Source: SIG672 sp045535095
GTDB taxonomy: Bacteria; Bacillota; Clostridia; Oscillospirales; CAG-272
Direction of reading: 5' to 3'
Length of the DNA stretch: 18,623 bases
NCBI GenBank assembly: GCA_045535095.1
Contig: JAZSKY010000065.1
Span: 1-18,623, forward strand
Under the pieces are notes generated by a model. It was given only the letters and a program-made list of their open reading frames with translations. It ran no database searches and was not told the DNA's origin. Positions within the stretch are counted from its first letter, which is position 1. Each line of letters starts with the position of its first letter. Below are positions 1 to 8,079 of this stretch, piece by piece. A program made the translations under genes and the position numbers.

Positions 1-235
1 AGAAGGCTTGTAGGTTCGCAAATTATCGTCAACAGGGTTCACCTCATCCGTCGCTAACGCGACACCTTCTCGCTGCAGCTCGGTCACGCTCGGGCTCTGA
101 CACCACACTGTGGTGTCATTCACTCCCCTCGCGCCGCTTCGCTACCCATCAAGGGGAAGGCTTTTTTGACGGGAGGAGCAAAAACCGCATCTTTGGTGCG
201 CCTTCTCCCCTACCAACTTACTTTGACAGTTAAGG
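1..235. repeat. Non-coding GC-rich palindromic intergenic element
   Basis: I find no credible gene here. The stretch is much richer in GC and short inverted repeats than the other intergenic regions of the window. It contains a 5-bp stem at 50-54/59-63, a 21-base near-perfect palindrome at 98-118, and purine-rich GGGGAAGG-type blocks near 154-161. The CCTCATCCG...CACCTTCT and GGGGAAGGC pattern resembles dispersed intergenic repeats that I recall from gut Clostridia genomes; that is recollection, not a search result. It lies just downstream of the calcium ATPase gene, so it could also act in 3'-end formation. A weak hairpin (186-189 with 197-200) followed by a run of five T is visible on the minus strand. 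Confidence 0.45.
98..118. repeat. 21-base near-perfect palindrome
   Basis: The arms at 98-107 and 109-118 are exact reverse complements of 10 bases around a single central C (TGACACCACA / TGTGGTGTCA). No T tract follows it on either strand, so it is not an ordinary intrinsic terminator. It sits inside the GC-rich element at 1-235 and is probably part of that repeat. A protein-binding site is an alternative. Confidence 0.6.
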
Positions 236-2860
236 CTATTTCCGTCTCGTTTTCAGAAAGATCTTCCACAAAATATCGGCAGGGACGATAAGAAATGCAA
301 GGGCTATAACAAACGAAAGCTCTCTGAAGGTCAGGGGTGCGGTCCTGAAAATACTATTTCCGAAATATATCATAAGGGTCTGTATCGCCGCGACGAGAGT
401 CATTATCAAAATAAACGCGCGATTTTTCTCAAGGTGCGCGGCAAGGTTTATTCTACTCGTTCGTGCGGTGAAGCAGTTAAAGATACCGAGGAAAATAAAG
501 AGTCCGAAAAATGCGCCGAGATGCCTCGTGGGATCAATATTTGCGCCGTAAAAGGCTTTTATTTTCTCACTGCAAAGAAAGGCAAGGCAAAGGGCGACAG
601 TCGATATTCCCGAAAAAAGGATATGCCCTATCATATATTTCGAGAGAAGTCCCTCGCTCAGTTTTTTCGGGCGCTCCTTCATTGTGTCCTTGACCGCCGC
701 CTCGCCTGCAAAGGCAAGTGCGCCGAGGGTGTCCATTATGATATTTATCCAGAGCATCTGAATAACCGTTATCGGTGTGTCAACTCCTATAAACGGCCCT
801 ATAAGGCTGATTGCCACCGCGCAGAGATTCATAGTAAGCTGAAAGGTTATGAACTTTCTGATGCTTGCAAAGATCGTGCGTCCGTACAGCACTGCCTTGA
901 CTATCGAGCGGAAATTATTATCTAAAATGACGATATCTCCCGCCTCTTTTGCGACGTCTGTGCCGCTACCCATTGCAAAGCCTATATCGGCTTTTTTCAG
1001 CGCGGGCGCGTCGTTTACGCCGTCGCCCGTCATACCGACGACGAGACCGTTTTCCTGCGCGATACGAACGAGTCGGCTCTTATCCGAGGGCAAAGCCCTT
1101 GCTATTACCGCTATTTTATGAAGTCTCTCGGAGACCTCCTTATCGCTCATTTTTGAAAGCTCCTCACTCGTCAGGACTATGCTATCAGAGAATTTTCCGA
1201 TAATTCCGCACTCTCTTGCGACCGCGCTTGCGGTCTCCTTATTATCGCCCGTAAGCATAACTACCTGAACGAGTGCGCCCTGTATCTCCTCGACCGATGC
1301 GCGTGCTTCCCTTCGCACCTTATCGCGCACGCCGACGAGTGCAACGAGGGTGAAATCTTGCCCCGAAAGGCTCTTTTCGGGAGTTTTTTCGCACAGAGCG
1401 ACCGCAAGGACTCTGACCGAGCCTTGTGTCATCTCGCGCATTTTATTTTGCAGTTTATTTTTATCAAAGCTGCTTCGTACCTCACCCGAGCCGAGCAAAA
1501 TTCCCGTAACGCTCGGCAAAATAAGCTCGGGAGCGCCACGCACTATACACATTTCTCTGCCGCCCTTTTTCATTCGAAGCATTACGGCGGAGAATTTTTT
1601 ATCGCTACTGAACGGCACTCTTTTGATAACGCTTGCCGAGTCACTTGCACGAAAAAAGGCGCGGAAGGCTCTATCGGTGGCGTTTCCGCCGAGTATCTTA
1701 CCGGACGAAAGAGTGCAGTCCGTATTATACGCACTATCAAGGCAGAGGGTTTCGTAAAGAGCTCCCTCCTTTGAGAGTGCGCGCTCGGTGGAAAACGATC
1801 TTCCGTCACCGAGAACGACCTCGCAGACACTCTGCTTACCGGTTGTGAGCGTTCCCGTTTTATCGCAGAAAAGTATGTTCATACTGCCCGCCGTCTCGAT
1901 TCCGACCAGCTTACGCACGAGGATATTATCTCGCATCATTTTCTGCATATTCGAGGACAAAACGACGCTTATCATCATCGGAAGTCCCTCGGGCACCGAG
2001 ACCACGACCACAGTAACTGCGAGCGTGAGGCAGTGCATAAGGCAGGAATAGAGGTGGGAAAAATCGGAGAGCTTTGTGATGATAACTCCCTTATCGAAGG
2101 CGCTATCAATGAAAATATCGTTAAAAAAATAGGCGAGTGAGACCGAAATTGCGGCAATATAGCCGATTCGGCTTATCTGCCTTGCAAGGCGTGAGAGTCG
2201 CTGACGCAGAGGGCTTTCCCTTGTTTCTGCCGAAAGCTCGCTTGCAACTCCTCCGTAGAGCGTCTTATCACCGACCGCGGTGACTCTTACACACGCTCTG
2301 CCGACACAGACCGTGCTTCCCCTGAACACCTTATTTTCGCCGACCTTGGCGCTCCTTTTCACCTCAACGCTCTCGCCTGTTATTGCCGACTCGTCAAGCG
2401 AAATATCGCCCGAAAGTATCTCGGCATCGGCAGGGATACGCTCGCCTGCCGAGACAAATACTATATCGCCGACGACTATATCGTCGATATGTATTTCCTC
2501 TACGCTATCCCCTCGCATAACTCTGAAATACTCGCCCTTGCCCGCCTCCTTCAGCTTTTCAAACGCCTTTTCGCTTCCGCACTCCGAAAGGGTTGAAACT
2601 ACGGTGGAAATGAGTATTGCGGCAACGATCCCGAGAGTTTCGGTAATATTGAAGCTGCCGAGCGCGAAGATAGTATTTACCACAAGCGCGCCGAGGAGTA
2701 TTTTTATTATCGGATCGGAGAGATTTGAGAGAAATCTCCTGAAAAAGGTCACCCTCTTTACCGCGCTGAGTCTGTTTGTGCCATTTATCTCTCGCGAGCG
2801 CTTCACCTGACTCTCGGTAAGACCTCTATTTTTTATATTGAAATTTGCTCCTTGAGGCAT
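236..2860 (-). CDS. Calcium-transporting P-type ATPase, PMCA-type (type IIB)
   Basis: Predicted 874-residue membrane pump that uses ATP to export Ca2+ from the cytoplasm. The full P-type set is visible: an N-terminal cation-ATPase domain (about 12-60), the actuator TGES loop at 161-164, PEGLP in M4 (290-294), the phosphorylated Asp333 in CDKTGTLT, the TGD motif at 537-539, and the hinge GDGVNDAP at 612-619. In M6, Asn706 and Asp710 (NxxxD) match Ca2+ site II. In M5, an Ala (681) stands where SERCA pumps have the site-I Glu. That pattern is typical of PMCA-like pumps that carry one Ca2+ per ATP. About ten hydrophobic segments occur, four of them after the hinge, and there is no long C-terminal regulatory tail. 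The ATG start has an AAAGGA ribosome binding site 10 bases upstream. The gene is monocistronic, lying between a terminator and the 1-235 element. Ca2+ specificity is inferred from motifs. Confidence 0.93.
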   Translation of the reverse strand: MPQGANFNIKNRGLTESQVKRSREINGTNRLSAVKRVTFFRRFLSNLSDPIIKILLGALVVNTIFALGSFNITETLGIVAAILISTVVSTLSECGSEKAFEKLKEAGKGEYFRVMRGDSVEEIHIDDIVVGDIVFVSAGERIPADAEILSGDISLDESAITGESVEVKRSAKVGENKVFRGSTVCVGRACVRVTAVGDKTLYGGVASELSAETRESPLRQRLSRLARQISRIGYIAAISVSLAYFFNDIFIDSAFDKGVIITKLSDFSHLYSCLMHCLTLAVTVVVVSVPEGLPMMISVVLSSNMQKMMRDNILVRKLVGIETAGSMNILFCDKTGTLTTGKQSVCEVVLGDGRSFSTERALSKEGALYETLCLDSAYNTDCTLSSGKILGGNATDRAFRAFFRASDSASVIKRVPFSSDKKFSAVMLRMKKGGREMCIVRGAPELILPSVTGILLGSGEVRSSFDKNKLQNKMREMTQGSVRVLAVALCEKTPEKSLSGQDFTLVALVGVRDKVRREARASVEEIQGALVQVVMLTGDNKETASAVARECGIIGKFSDSIVLTSEELSKMSDKEVSERLHKIAVIARALPSDKSRLVRIAQENGLVVGMTGDGVNDAPALKKADIGFAMGSGTDVAKEAGDIVILDNNFRSIVKAVLYGRTIFASIRKFITFQLTMNLCAVAISLIGPFIGVDTPITVIQMLWINIIMDTLGALAFAGEAAVKDTMKERPKKLSEGLLSKYMIGHILFSGISTVALCLAFLCSEKIKAFYGANIDPTRHLGAFFGLFIFLGIFNCFTARTSRINLAAHLEKNRAFILIMTLVAAIQTLMIYFGNSIFRTAPLTFRELSFVIALAFLIVPADILWKIFLKTRRK

Positions 2861-2892
2861 AGAGATACCGTCCTTTTTTCGAGATGTGGTTT

Positions 2893-2924
2893 ATTATATT
2901 CGGACATAGGATATTTAATGACAA
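2893..2924 (-). promoter_or_regulatory. Weak candidate promoter for the calcium ATPase
   Basis: A perfect -10 hexamer TATAAT (2893-2898) lies about 33 bases upstream of the ATPase start. The best -35 match, TTGTCA (2919-2924), is 20 bases away, which is longer than ideal. The -35 side also touches the end of the neighbouring terminator region. Transcription would start near 2886. Confidence 0.35.
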
Positions 2925-2927
2925 AGA

Positions 2928-2954
2928 AAAACCGTCGGAAATTCCGACGGTTTT
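2928..2954 (-). terminator. Intrinsic terminator of the regulator-GH unit
   Basis: A 12-bp perfect hairpin (2928-2939 with 2943-2954, three-base loop) has the core CCGTCGGA and A/T flanks. It begins 7 bases after the stop codon of the glycoside hydrolase gene. On the minus strand the stem ends in a T run, as expected for Rho-independent termination, and it insulates the downstream ATPase gene. Confidence 0.85.
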
Positions 2955-2961
2955 ATCCCTT

Positions 2962-4068
2962 TTACTGATTATTCTTCTTCGGATCGTGGCTATCTGCGAT
3001 CTTATTGAACTGCTCGATTATCTCGATCTCGTGCGGATCGTACGGACGGTAGTTGATTCTGAAAAGGTCGTGCTGCCATTTGGTGAAGTCGTAGTCAACG
3101 TCCTGAGCGGGATCGTAATAGTTCTTCCAGAGCGATTCCCACGGCTCGTTGGTCTGCGTCTTACCTGCAACGAATCCCCAGCAGTAGCAAGCGATATTTT
3201 CGAGGTAGAAGAGGGGGTAGATCTCTTTTACGTCGTTATGGTTGATACGGTTGAGCCACTCGGTACACATAAGAGGTCTTTCAAGCTTTCTCATTTCCTC
3301 TATCTGAAGAACGGTCTGGATATACGAGCCGTAATAGTGGAAGCTGATGACGTCGGAAAGCTCGATAGCGTGATGCTCCTCGGCAATTCTTCCCTTTCCG
3401 TTTTCAACCTTTCTCCAAACGTCAGCGGTAAGCGGCTGCTTGGGGTCGCACGCGCGGACGGTCTCGAAAAGAAGGTCAAGCAGAGGGATCGAGCGCGATC
3501 CGATCTGATTACCCGGCTCATTATAAACGTTCCAGCAGAGGATTCTGTCATCGTCCTTATATTTCGTGACAGTTTCCTTCACCATTTCGAGAAACTGCGA
3601 TCTGGTGGGTTCTCTTTCGAGAACGTGCCACGGCTTCTTGGCAAGCTGCTCGGGACTAAGCGGAAATCTTCCCTGATGGTAACCCTTTGCGTATATCTGC
3701 TCTCCGAGGGGCTTGGGAACGTACTCATCGTCCCCTCTGGGCGGCTCTGCCTCGTGAGCAAGAACGTACATAACAGAGAGTCCGTGAGATGCCGCAAGAG
3801 TAAGATACTCCTCGAGCACACTCATATAGCTTTCTCTTTCCTGAAGCCAAACGTCAAAATCGGAGATAAGGCGTATAGTGTTGAAGCCGATCTTTGCGGC
3901 GAGCGCCATTTCGGCATCTGCCGTATTCATTCTTTCCTCGCGGCCGTAGCTTTGCCATTTATCGCGACGGTTAGCGCAGTCACTTCCGATAAAGTTACAT
4001 CCTCTTATCCACGGATGAGAATTATACCACTCCCACGCCGCTTCTTTTGTCCACTGCTTCGTTGCCAT
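2962..4068 (-). CDS. Clan GH-A (GH5-like) cytoplasmic glycoside hydrolase
   Basis: Predicted 368-residue (beta/alpha)8-barrel glycosidase. The clan GH-A signatures are clear: general acid/base Glu184 in WNVYNEPG (179-186) at the end of strand 4, an ISFHYYG strand (241-247), and nucleophile Glu270 in LMCTEWLNR (266-274) at the end of strand 7. The N-terminal RGCNFIGSD and GFNTIRL strands also fit. There is no signal peptide or carbohydrate-binding module, so it should act inside the cell on imported oligosaccharides. Similar proteins are often labelled cellulase or 1,4-beta-xylanase, but the substrate cannot be read from sequence. I chose the ATG at 4068 because AAGGAAGG lies 7 bases upstream; the in-frame ATG at 4116 would start inside the preceding regulator gene. 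It follows that regulator by 23 bases, so the two are probably co-transcribed. Confidence 0.85.
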   Translation of the reverse strand: MATKQWTKEAAWEWYNSHPWIRGCNFIGSDCANRRDKWQSYGREERMNTADAEMALAAKIGFNTIRLISDFDVWLQERESYMSVLEEYLTLAASHGLSVMYVLAHEAEPPRGDDEYVPKPLGEQIYAKGYHQGRFPLSPEQLAKKPWHVLEREPTRSQFLEMVKETVTKYKDDDRILCWNVYNEPGNQIGSRSIPLLDLLFETVRACDPKQPLTADVWRKVENGKGRIAEEHHAIELSDVISFHYYGSYIQTVLQIEEMRKLERPLMCTEWLNRINHNDVKEIYPLFYLENIACYCWGFVAGKTQTNEPWESLWKNYYDPAQDVDYDFTKWQHDLFRINYRPYDPHEIEIIEQFNKIADSHDPKKNNQ

Positions 4069-4091
4069 TTTATTACCTTCCTTGTGTACTT

Positions 4092-5180
4092 TTATTTTTC
4101 TGCGATCTTCTCGCAATATGTTCTGATAAGCTTTTTGAAATCGCTTTTATTTTCGGTCTTCGTTTCCGAAAGCATACGCTTTACGCGGTATTTTACCGCG
4201 TTTCCCGATATGTAAGCCTTCTCGCCTATCTCGGCATACGGAAGCTCGTTTATTATCCCCGAAATGATCTTCATATCGGTGTCATCACATCTCGTAAGGA
4301 AATTTTCGATAGTCATGATCTCTCTGACGTCGGTATCACCGTAAAAGTAGTTTTCTTCCGCCGCGTGACTCTTAAGGGTCCGCTTTTGCTTTTTGACGCT
4401 TCTGTGCTCGGTGGTGTCTCCCAAAATAAGCTCACACGGTATCGTCATCTGTACGTTTATATCCACCTCGCTTTTTACGAGATATGCGTACATTGATACC
4501 GCCTGACGTCCGAGCTCGACGTCATTCAGAGTCATTGAGGTGATCGTATGAGAAAAATACCGTCCTATAAGCAGGTTTCCGAATCCGACTACGTAAATAT
4601 CCTCAGGCACTCTTATACCGTCGTTTTCAAGTCTGCGGATAAGAGATACGGCGGCAATATCGTTTGCACAAATGACCGCATTATATTCCGATATTTTCTC
4701 TTTAAGACGCGCGTAGCACCCCGTCAAAGAGTCATCACTTATATAAACGTCCTTTTCTGAAAGTCCGTATTCGATAAAGCTTTTATGCTTCGTCGTATCG
4801 GTTATAGAATTGGGGTTTATTGCAAAAAGGGCTATTTTTCTTCTCTCGCACGAGTGGAGATACTGTATGCATTCGTAGGTGGCGCAAGCATAGTCGATAA
4901 GAATATAGCTCGTCTCGGAGACGATCTCGGTCGGCTGACAGTTAAGCACGATACCCCGTATGGAATGCTCCCAAAGCGAGCATAGAGTTTTATTTATCCA
5001 CGAGTTTGCCGTTCCCACGAGCACTACTACCTTTTTCTGACCTTCAAAGTCAACGTCAAGATCCTTTATCTCGCAGATCTCGTGCTTAAGCTCGGAGGCT
5101 CGGTGCTTCATTCCGTCAAGAATGGCTTTGCCCCACACGGTCTCTGCGAAATCGTTTTCAACAACTGCAAATATCTTCAC
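4092..5180 (-). CDS. Sugar-responsive regulator: LacI-like sensor plus C-terminal HTH
   Basis: Predicted 362-residue transcription regulator with unusual domain order. Residues 1 to about 258 form a type-1 periplasmic-binding-protein fold like the LacI/GalR ligand domain. The diagnostic stretch is CANDIAAVSLIRRL (171-184) followed by VPEDIYVVGFGN (191-202). No HTH precedes it, since translation begins directly at the first beta strand (KIFAVVEND). After a charged linker (about 258-300), residues about 303-352 resemble a LuxR/GerE-type HTH: LPYAEIGEKAYISGNAVKYR (313-332), then a basic helix. It probably binds a sugar effector and controls the downstream glycoside hydrolase and perhaps the divergent DUF5107 gene. 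The start is GTG at 5180, because AGGAGG lies 8 bases upstream; a longer ATG start at 5246 would lie upstream of the promoter and lacks such a site. Confidence 0.8.
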   Translation of the reverse strand: MKIFAVVENDFAETVWGKAILDGMKHRASELKHEICEIKDLDVDFEGQKKVVVLVGTANSWINKTLCSLWEHSIRGIVLNCQPTEIVSETSYILIDYACATYECIQYLHSCERRKIALFAINPNSITDTTKHKSFIEYGLSEKDVYISDDSLTGCYARLKEKISEYNAVICANDIAAVSLIRRLENDGIRVPEDIYVVGFGNLLIGRYFSHTITSMTLNDVELGRQAVSMYAYLVKSEVDINVQMTIPCELILGDTTEHRSVKKQKRTLKSHAAEENYFYGDTDVREIMTIENFLTRCDDTDMKIISGIINELPYAEIGEKAYISGNAVKYRVKRMLSETKTENKSDFKKLIRTYCEKIAEK

Positions 5181-5202
5181 CGCTTGCACCTCCTTTTTTA
5201 TA

Positions 5203-5231
5203 AGTATATCACTTATTTTCTTCAAAATCAA
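5203..5231 (-). promoter_or_regulatory. Sigma-A promoter of the regulator-GH unit
   Basis: The -35 TTGATT (5226-5231) and -10 TATACT (5203-5208) are 17 bases apart. Transcription should start near 5196, giving a leader of about 16 bases that contains little more than the AGGAGG ribosome binding site. This places the translation start at GTG 5180 and excludes the longer frame. Confidence 0.75.
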
Positions 5232-5278
5232 GCATATAAAGTACAAAAGAACGCGGATTTTATCCTTTTTTATTTATC

Positions 5279-5307
5279 TTGACAGATGGTGACGATTTTA
5301 TTAAAAT
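5279..5307 (+). promoter_or_regulatory. Sigma-A promoter of the DUF5107-TPR gene
   Basis: A consensus -35 TTGACA (5279-5284) and a -10 TAAAAT (5302-5307) are separated by exactly 17 bases. Transcription should start near 5314 and leave a leader of about 54 bases. It is divergent from the regulator promoter, with the two -35 boxes 47 bases apart, so one regulator bound between them could control both directions. Confidence 0.8.
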
Positions 5308-5327
5308 GGAAGCAGAATGAAAAAAAT

Positions 5328-5355
5328 CTTCAAAAATCCTTCAAAAATTCTTCAA
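5328..5355 (+). repeat. 11-base tandem repeat in the DUF5107 leader
   Basis: Two adjacent 11-base units starting CTTCAAAAAT (5328-5338 and 5339-5349) are followed by a partial third unit, CTTCAA (5350-5355), which runs into the AAGGAG ribosome binding site. The period is close to one DNA helical turn and the copies lie between the transcription start and the start codon. It may be a regulator site or only a slippage product. Confidence 0.6.
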
Positions 5356-5367
5356 GGAGATATTTTT

Positions 5368-8079
5368 ATGAAAGTTATACTCAAAAAAGAAAACCGCGTA
5401 ATACCCACGTATATTCCCGGAAAAGCGGAAGAGCTTCCCATGTTCTTCGAGAACCGTCCCTATCAGGGCGCTTCGGGAAAGGTATATCCCATTCCCTACT
5501 CCGACTCGGTTTCGGACGAGAAGAGCGACGTTAAATACGAAGTATATACTCTTGAAAACGAGTATATAAAGACCGACGTTCTTCCCGAGATCGGCGGAAA
5601 GATCCTTCGCGCATACGACAAGATCGGATCCTACGATTTCATTTACTACAACGAGGTAGTAAAACCCGCACTCGTTGGACTTGCAGGTCCTTGGATCTCG
5701 GGCGGTATCGAGTTCAACTGGCCCCAGCACCACCGTCCCACGACCTATATGCCTCTTGAGGCAACTATTGAAGAGGGCGCTGACGGAAGCCGTACCGTTT
5801 GGGTAGGTGAGGTTGAGCCGATGAACCGTCTCAAGGGTATGGCGGGAGTTACCGTATGCCCCGGACGCAGCTTTATCAAGGCGAAGATAAAGGTATATAA
5901 CCGCACAAACGTCCCTCAGCTCTTTATGTGGTGGGCAAATCTTGCCGCTCCCGGAACCAAGGGCTACCGCACGATATTCCCGCCGGACGTTGAGTGGGTA
6001 AACGACCACGACCGCCGTGCGATCCTCTCGTGGCCTATCGCCAAGGGAATATACAAGACCGCACGTCCCTTCAACTACGGCGAAGGCACGGACATCTCTC
6101 GCTTCGATGCGATAAAGGTTCCCTCCTCTTTCCTCGTTTCGCAGGGACAGTCCGATCTCGACTTCGTTGGCGGATATGATGACGACATAAACAAGGGACT
6201 CGTTACGGTCGCCGACCACCACATTTCCCCCGGAAAGAAGCTCTGGCACTGGGGTAAGGGTGATTTCGGTGATATGTGGTGCTCCAATCTTACCGACGAA
6301 AACGGCCCGTACATTGAGCTTATGACCGGAGTTTACACCGACAACCAGCCCGACTTCACTTGGCTTGCCCCCTACGAGAGCCGCGAGTTCGAGCAGTACT
6401 GGTATCCTATCCGCGACATCGGAGACGTAAAGAACGCGACCATTGATGCGGCTATCAACGTTGAAAAGCGCGGAGACGATATTTTCGTAGGTCTCAACGC
6501 TACCGGCACCTTTGAGAATGCAAAGGTCATCGTAAAGGACAAAAACGGCGAGATATTCAGCGAAACTATCACGATCTCTCCCGACAAAGCGTATATCAAG
6601 ACTATTTCGGCAAAGGATATCGACATAAACGATATCAGCGCTTCGCTCGTTTGCGAAAACGGAAAGGTCCTCGTTTCTCACACTCCTTACGTCCGCGGAA
6701 ACAAGCAGCCTATTGACGTAAGAGAGCCTGTTAAGCGTCCCTCTGAGATCGAGACCGTAGAGGAGCTTTACATCAACGGTTACCACCTTGAGCAGTACAA
6801 GCAGCACAACTACCGCGCTCGCGACTACTATCTTGAGGGTCTTGCAAGAGATAACGGAGATATCCGCTGCAACACCTCTATGGCACGTCTTTCCTACCGC
6901 GCGGGCGATTACGAAAAGTGCGTAGAGTACGCAGACAAGGCGATTTCGCGCCTGACCTCGAGAAACCAGCATCCCACCGATACCGAGGCGTTCTACCTTA
7001 AGGGACTTTCCTTAAAGGCCCTCGGAAAGACCTCCGAGGCGTACGACACCCTCTTCAGAGCCGCTTGGAACTACTCGCACCGCGCTTGCGCTTATCTTGA
7101 GCTCGCGTCTATCGACTGCGCTGAAGGAAGATATGCGGACGCACTCGAAAAGCTTGAGATCACCCTCTCGCTCGGAAAAGACAATTCAGTGGCAAACGGA
7201 CTCAAAGCGGCAATACTGCGAAAGCTCGGTGACAGCAATAAGGCAAAAGAGATAATCGCATCCGCTCGCGCATACGATCTTCTTGATCTGCGTGCAATAT
7301 TCGAGCTTTCCCACTACGAAGATATGACCGACACTATCGCATATTTTGCACAGAAGCCCGAGAACATCCTCGACATTGTTATCGAGTACGTTTCCGAAGG
7401 ACTTTACGAGGACGCTCTTTATGCGCTTGATTTTGCAGATGCAAATTATCCTCTCACTCATTACTACCGCGCATACGTCTTCTCTCTTACGGGTAGAGAC
7501 GGCGCAGACGAGATAAAGAAGGCGGAAGCCTGCCATCTCGGTTACTGCTTCCCTAACCGCGTCTTTGATATAGCTCCGCTCGAGTACGCTATAAATTCCT
7601 GCGACAAGACGGCAAACGCAAGCTATCTTCTCGGATGTCTCCTTTATGACAAGGAAAGATACGAGGACGCTATTTCCGCATGGGAAAGATGCGTATCTAT
7701 AAACTCCGAGCACGCAGAGGCGTACCGCGCACTCGCTCTTGCATATTTCGACAAGAGGGGCGACGGCGAGAGTGCGAAAGTCTGCATGAAGAGAGCGCTC
7801 GAGACCAAAAAGACCTCTCCGAGAATGCTTATGGAGTACGAGCAGCTTCTTAAAAACACTAACGCTTCGACCGACGAGCGTCTTGCCGTTTACGAAAAAT
7901 ATCCCGAGCTTCTCGCAAAGAGAGACGACTGCTATCTCGACAAGGTCATCCTTCACACCCTTAAGGGCGAGTACAAGAAGGCTATCGATATGGCTGCCGC
8001 AAAGCGCTTCCACATTTACGAGGGTGGCGAGGACGTCTCACAAAGCAGCACTCCTGGATGTTCCTTCTCTACGCTCTGA
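5368..8079 (+). CDS. DUF5107-TPR protein, N-terminal part (frameshifted)
   Basis: Cytoplasmic protein in which residues about 50-350 match the DUF5107 family as I know it: a beta-rich, galactose-mutarotase-like domain with LAGPWISGGIEFNWPQHHRP (105-124) and a later acidic strand, PYIELMTG (314-321). From about 500 onward it is built of TPR-like helical pairs, such as the segment near DTEAFYLKGLSLKALGKTSE. Family members accompany glycoside hydrolases, so a role in glycan breakdown or glycoside recognition is likely, but the reaction is not known to me. The start is ATG 5368 (AAGGAG 8 bases upstream); an ATG at 5317 lies at the transcription start and lacks a ribosome binding site. The frame runs out at 8079 after about 14 meaningless residues, because one base is missing near 8035-8039. 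The intact protein would be about 1,081 residues, ending at 8612. Confidence 0.85.
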   Translation: MKVILKKENRVIPTYIPGKAEELPMFFENRPYQGASGKVYPIPYSDSVSDEKSDVKYEVYTLENEYIKTDVLPEIGGKILRAYDKIGSYDFIYYNEVVKPALVGLAGPWISGGIEFNWPQHHRPTTYMPLEATIEEGADGSRTVWVGEVEPMNRLKGMAGVTVCPGRSFIKAKIKVYNRTNVPQLFMWWANLAAPGTKGYRTIFPPDVEWVNDHDRRAILSWPIAKGIYKTARPFNYGEGTDISRFDAIKVPSSFLVSQGQSDLDFVGGYDDDINKGLVTVADHHISPGKKLWHWGKGDFGDMWCSNLTDENGPYIELMTGVYTDNQPDFTWLAPYESREFEQYWYPIRDIGDVKNATIDAAINVEKRGDDIFVGLNATGTFENAKVIVKDKNGEIFSETITISPDKAYIKTISAKDIDINDISASLVCENGKVLVSHTPYVRGNKQPIDVREPVKRPSEIETVEELYINGYHLEQYKQHNYRARDYYLEGLARDNGDIRCNTSMARLSYRAGDYEKCVEYADKAISRLTSRNQHPTDTEAFYLKGLSLKALGKTSEAYDTLFRAAWNYSHRACAYLELASIDCAEGRYADALEKLEITLSLGKDNSVANGLKAAILRKLGDSNKAKEIIASARAYDLLDLRAIFELSHYEDMTDTIAYFAQKPENILDIVIEYVSEGLYEDALYALDFADANYPLTHYYRAYVFSLTGRDGADEIKKAEACHLGYCFPNRVFDIAPLEYAINSCDKTANASYLLGCLLYDKERYEDAISAWERCVSINSEHAEAYRALALAYFDKRGDGESAKVCMKRALETKKTSPRMLMEYEQLLKNTNASTDERLAVYEKYPELLAKRDDCYLDKVILHTLKGEYKKAIDMAAAKRFHIYEGGEDVSQSSTPGCSFSTL

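Noticed and set aside
4069..4116. Longer N-terminus for the glycoside hydrolase (ATG 4116)
   Set aside because: It would begin inside the preceding regulator gene. The ATG at 4068 has AAGGAAGG at good spacing and matches the start of the barrel domain.
2884..4215. 443-codon plus-strand frame opposite the glycoside hydrolase gene
   Set aside because: It runs through a clear terminator and spans two genes antisense. No domain is recognisable.
5181..5246. Longer N-terminus for the PBP-fold regulator (ATG 5246)
   Set aside because: That codon lies upstream of the -35 box of the regulator promoter, so it would not be transcribed from it.
5341..6972. 543-codon minus-strand frame opposite the DUF5107 gene
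   Set aside because: It is low-complexity Val/Leu-rich antisense sequence with no motif, and it crosses the leader and promoter side of a well-supported gene.
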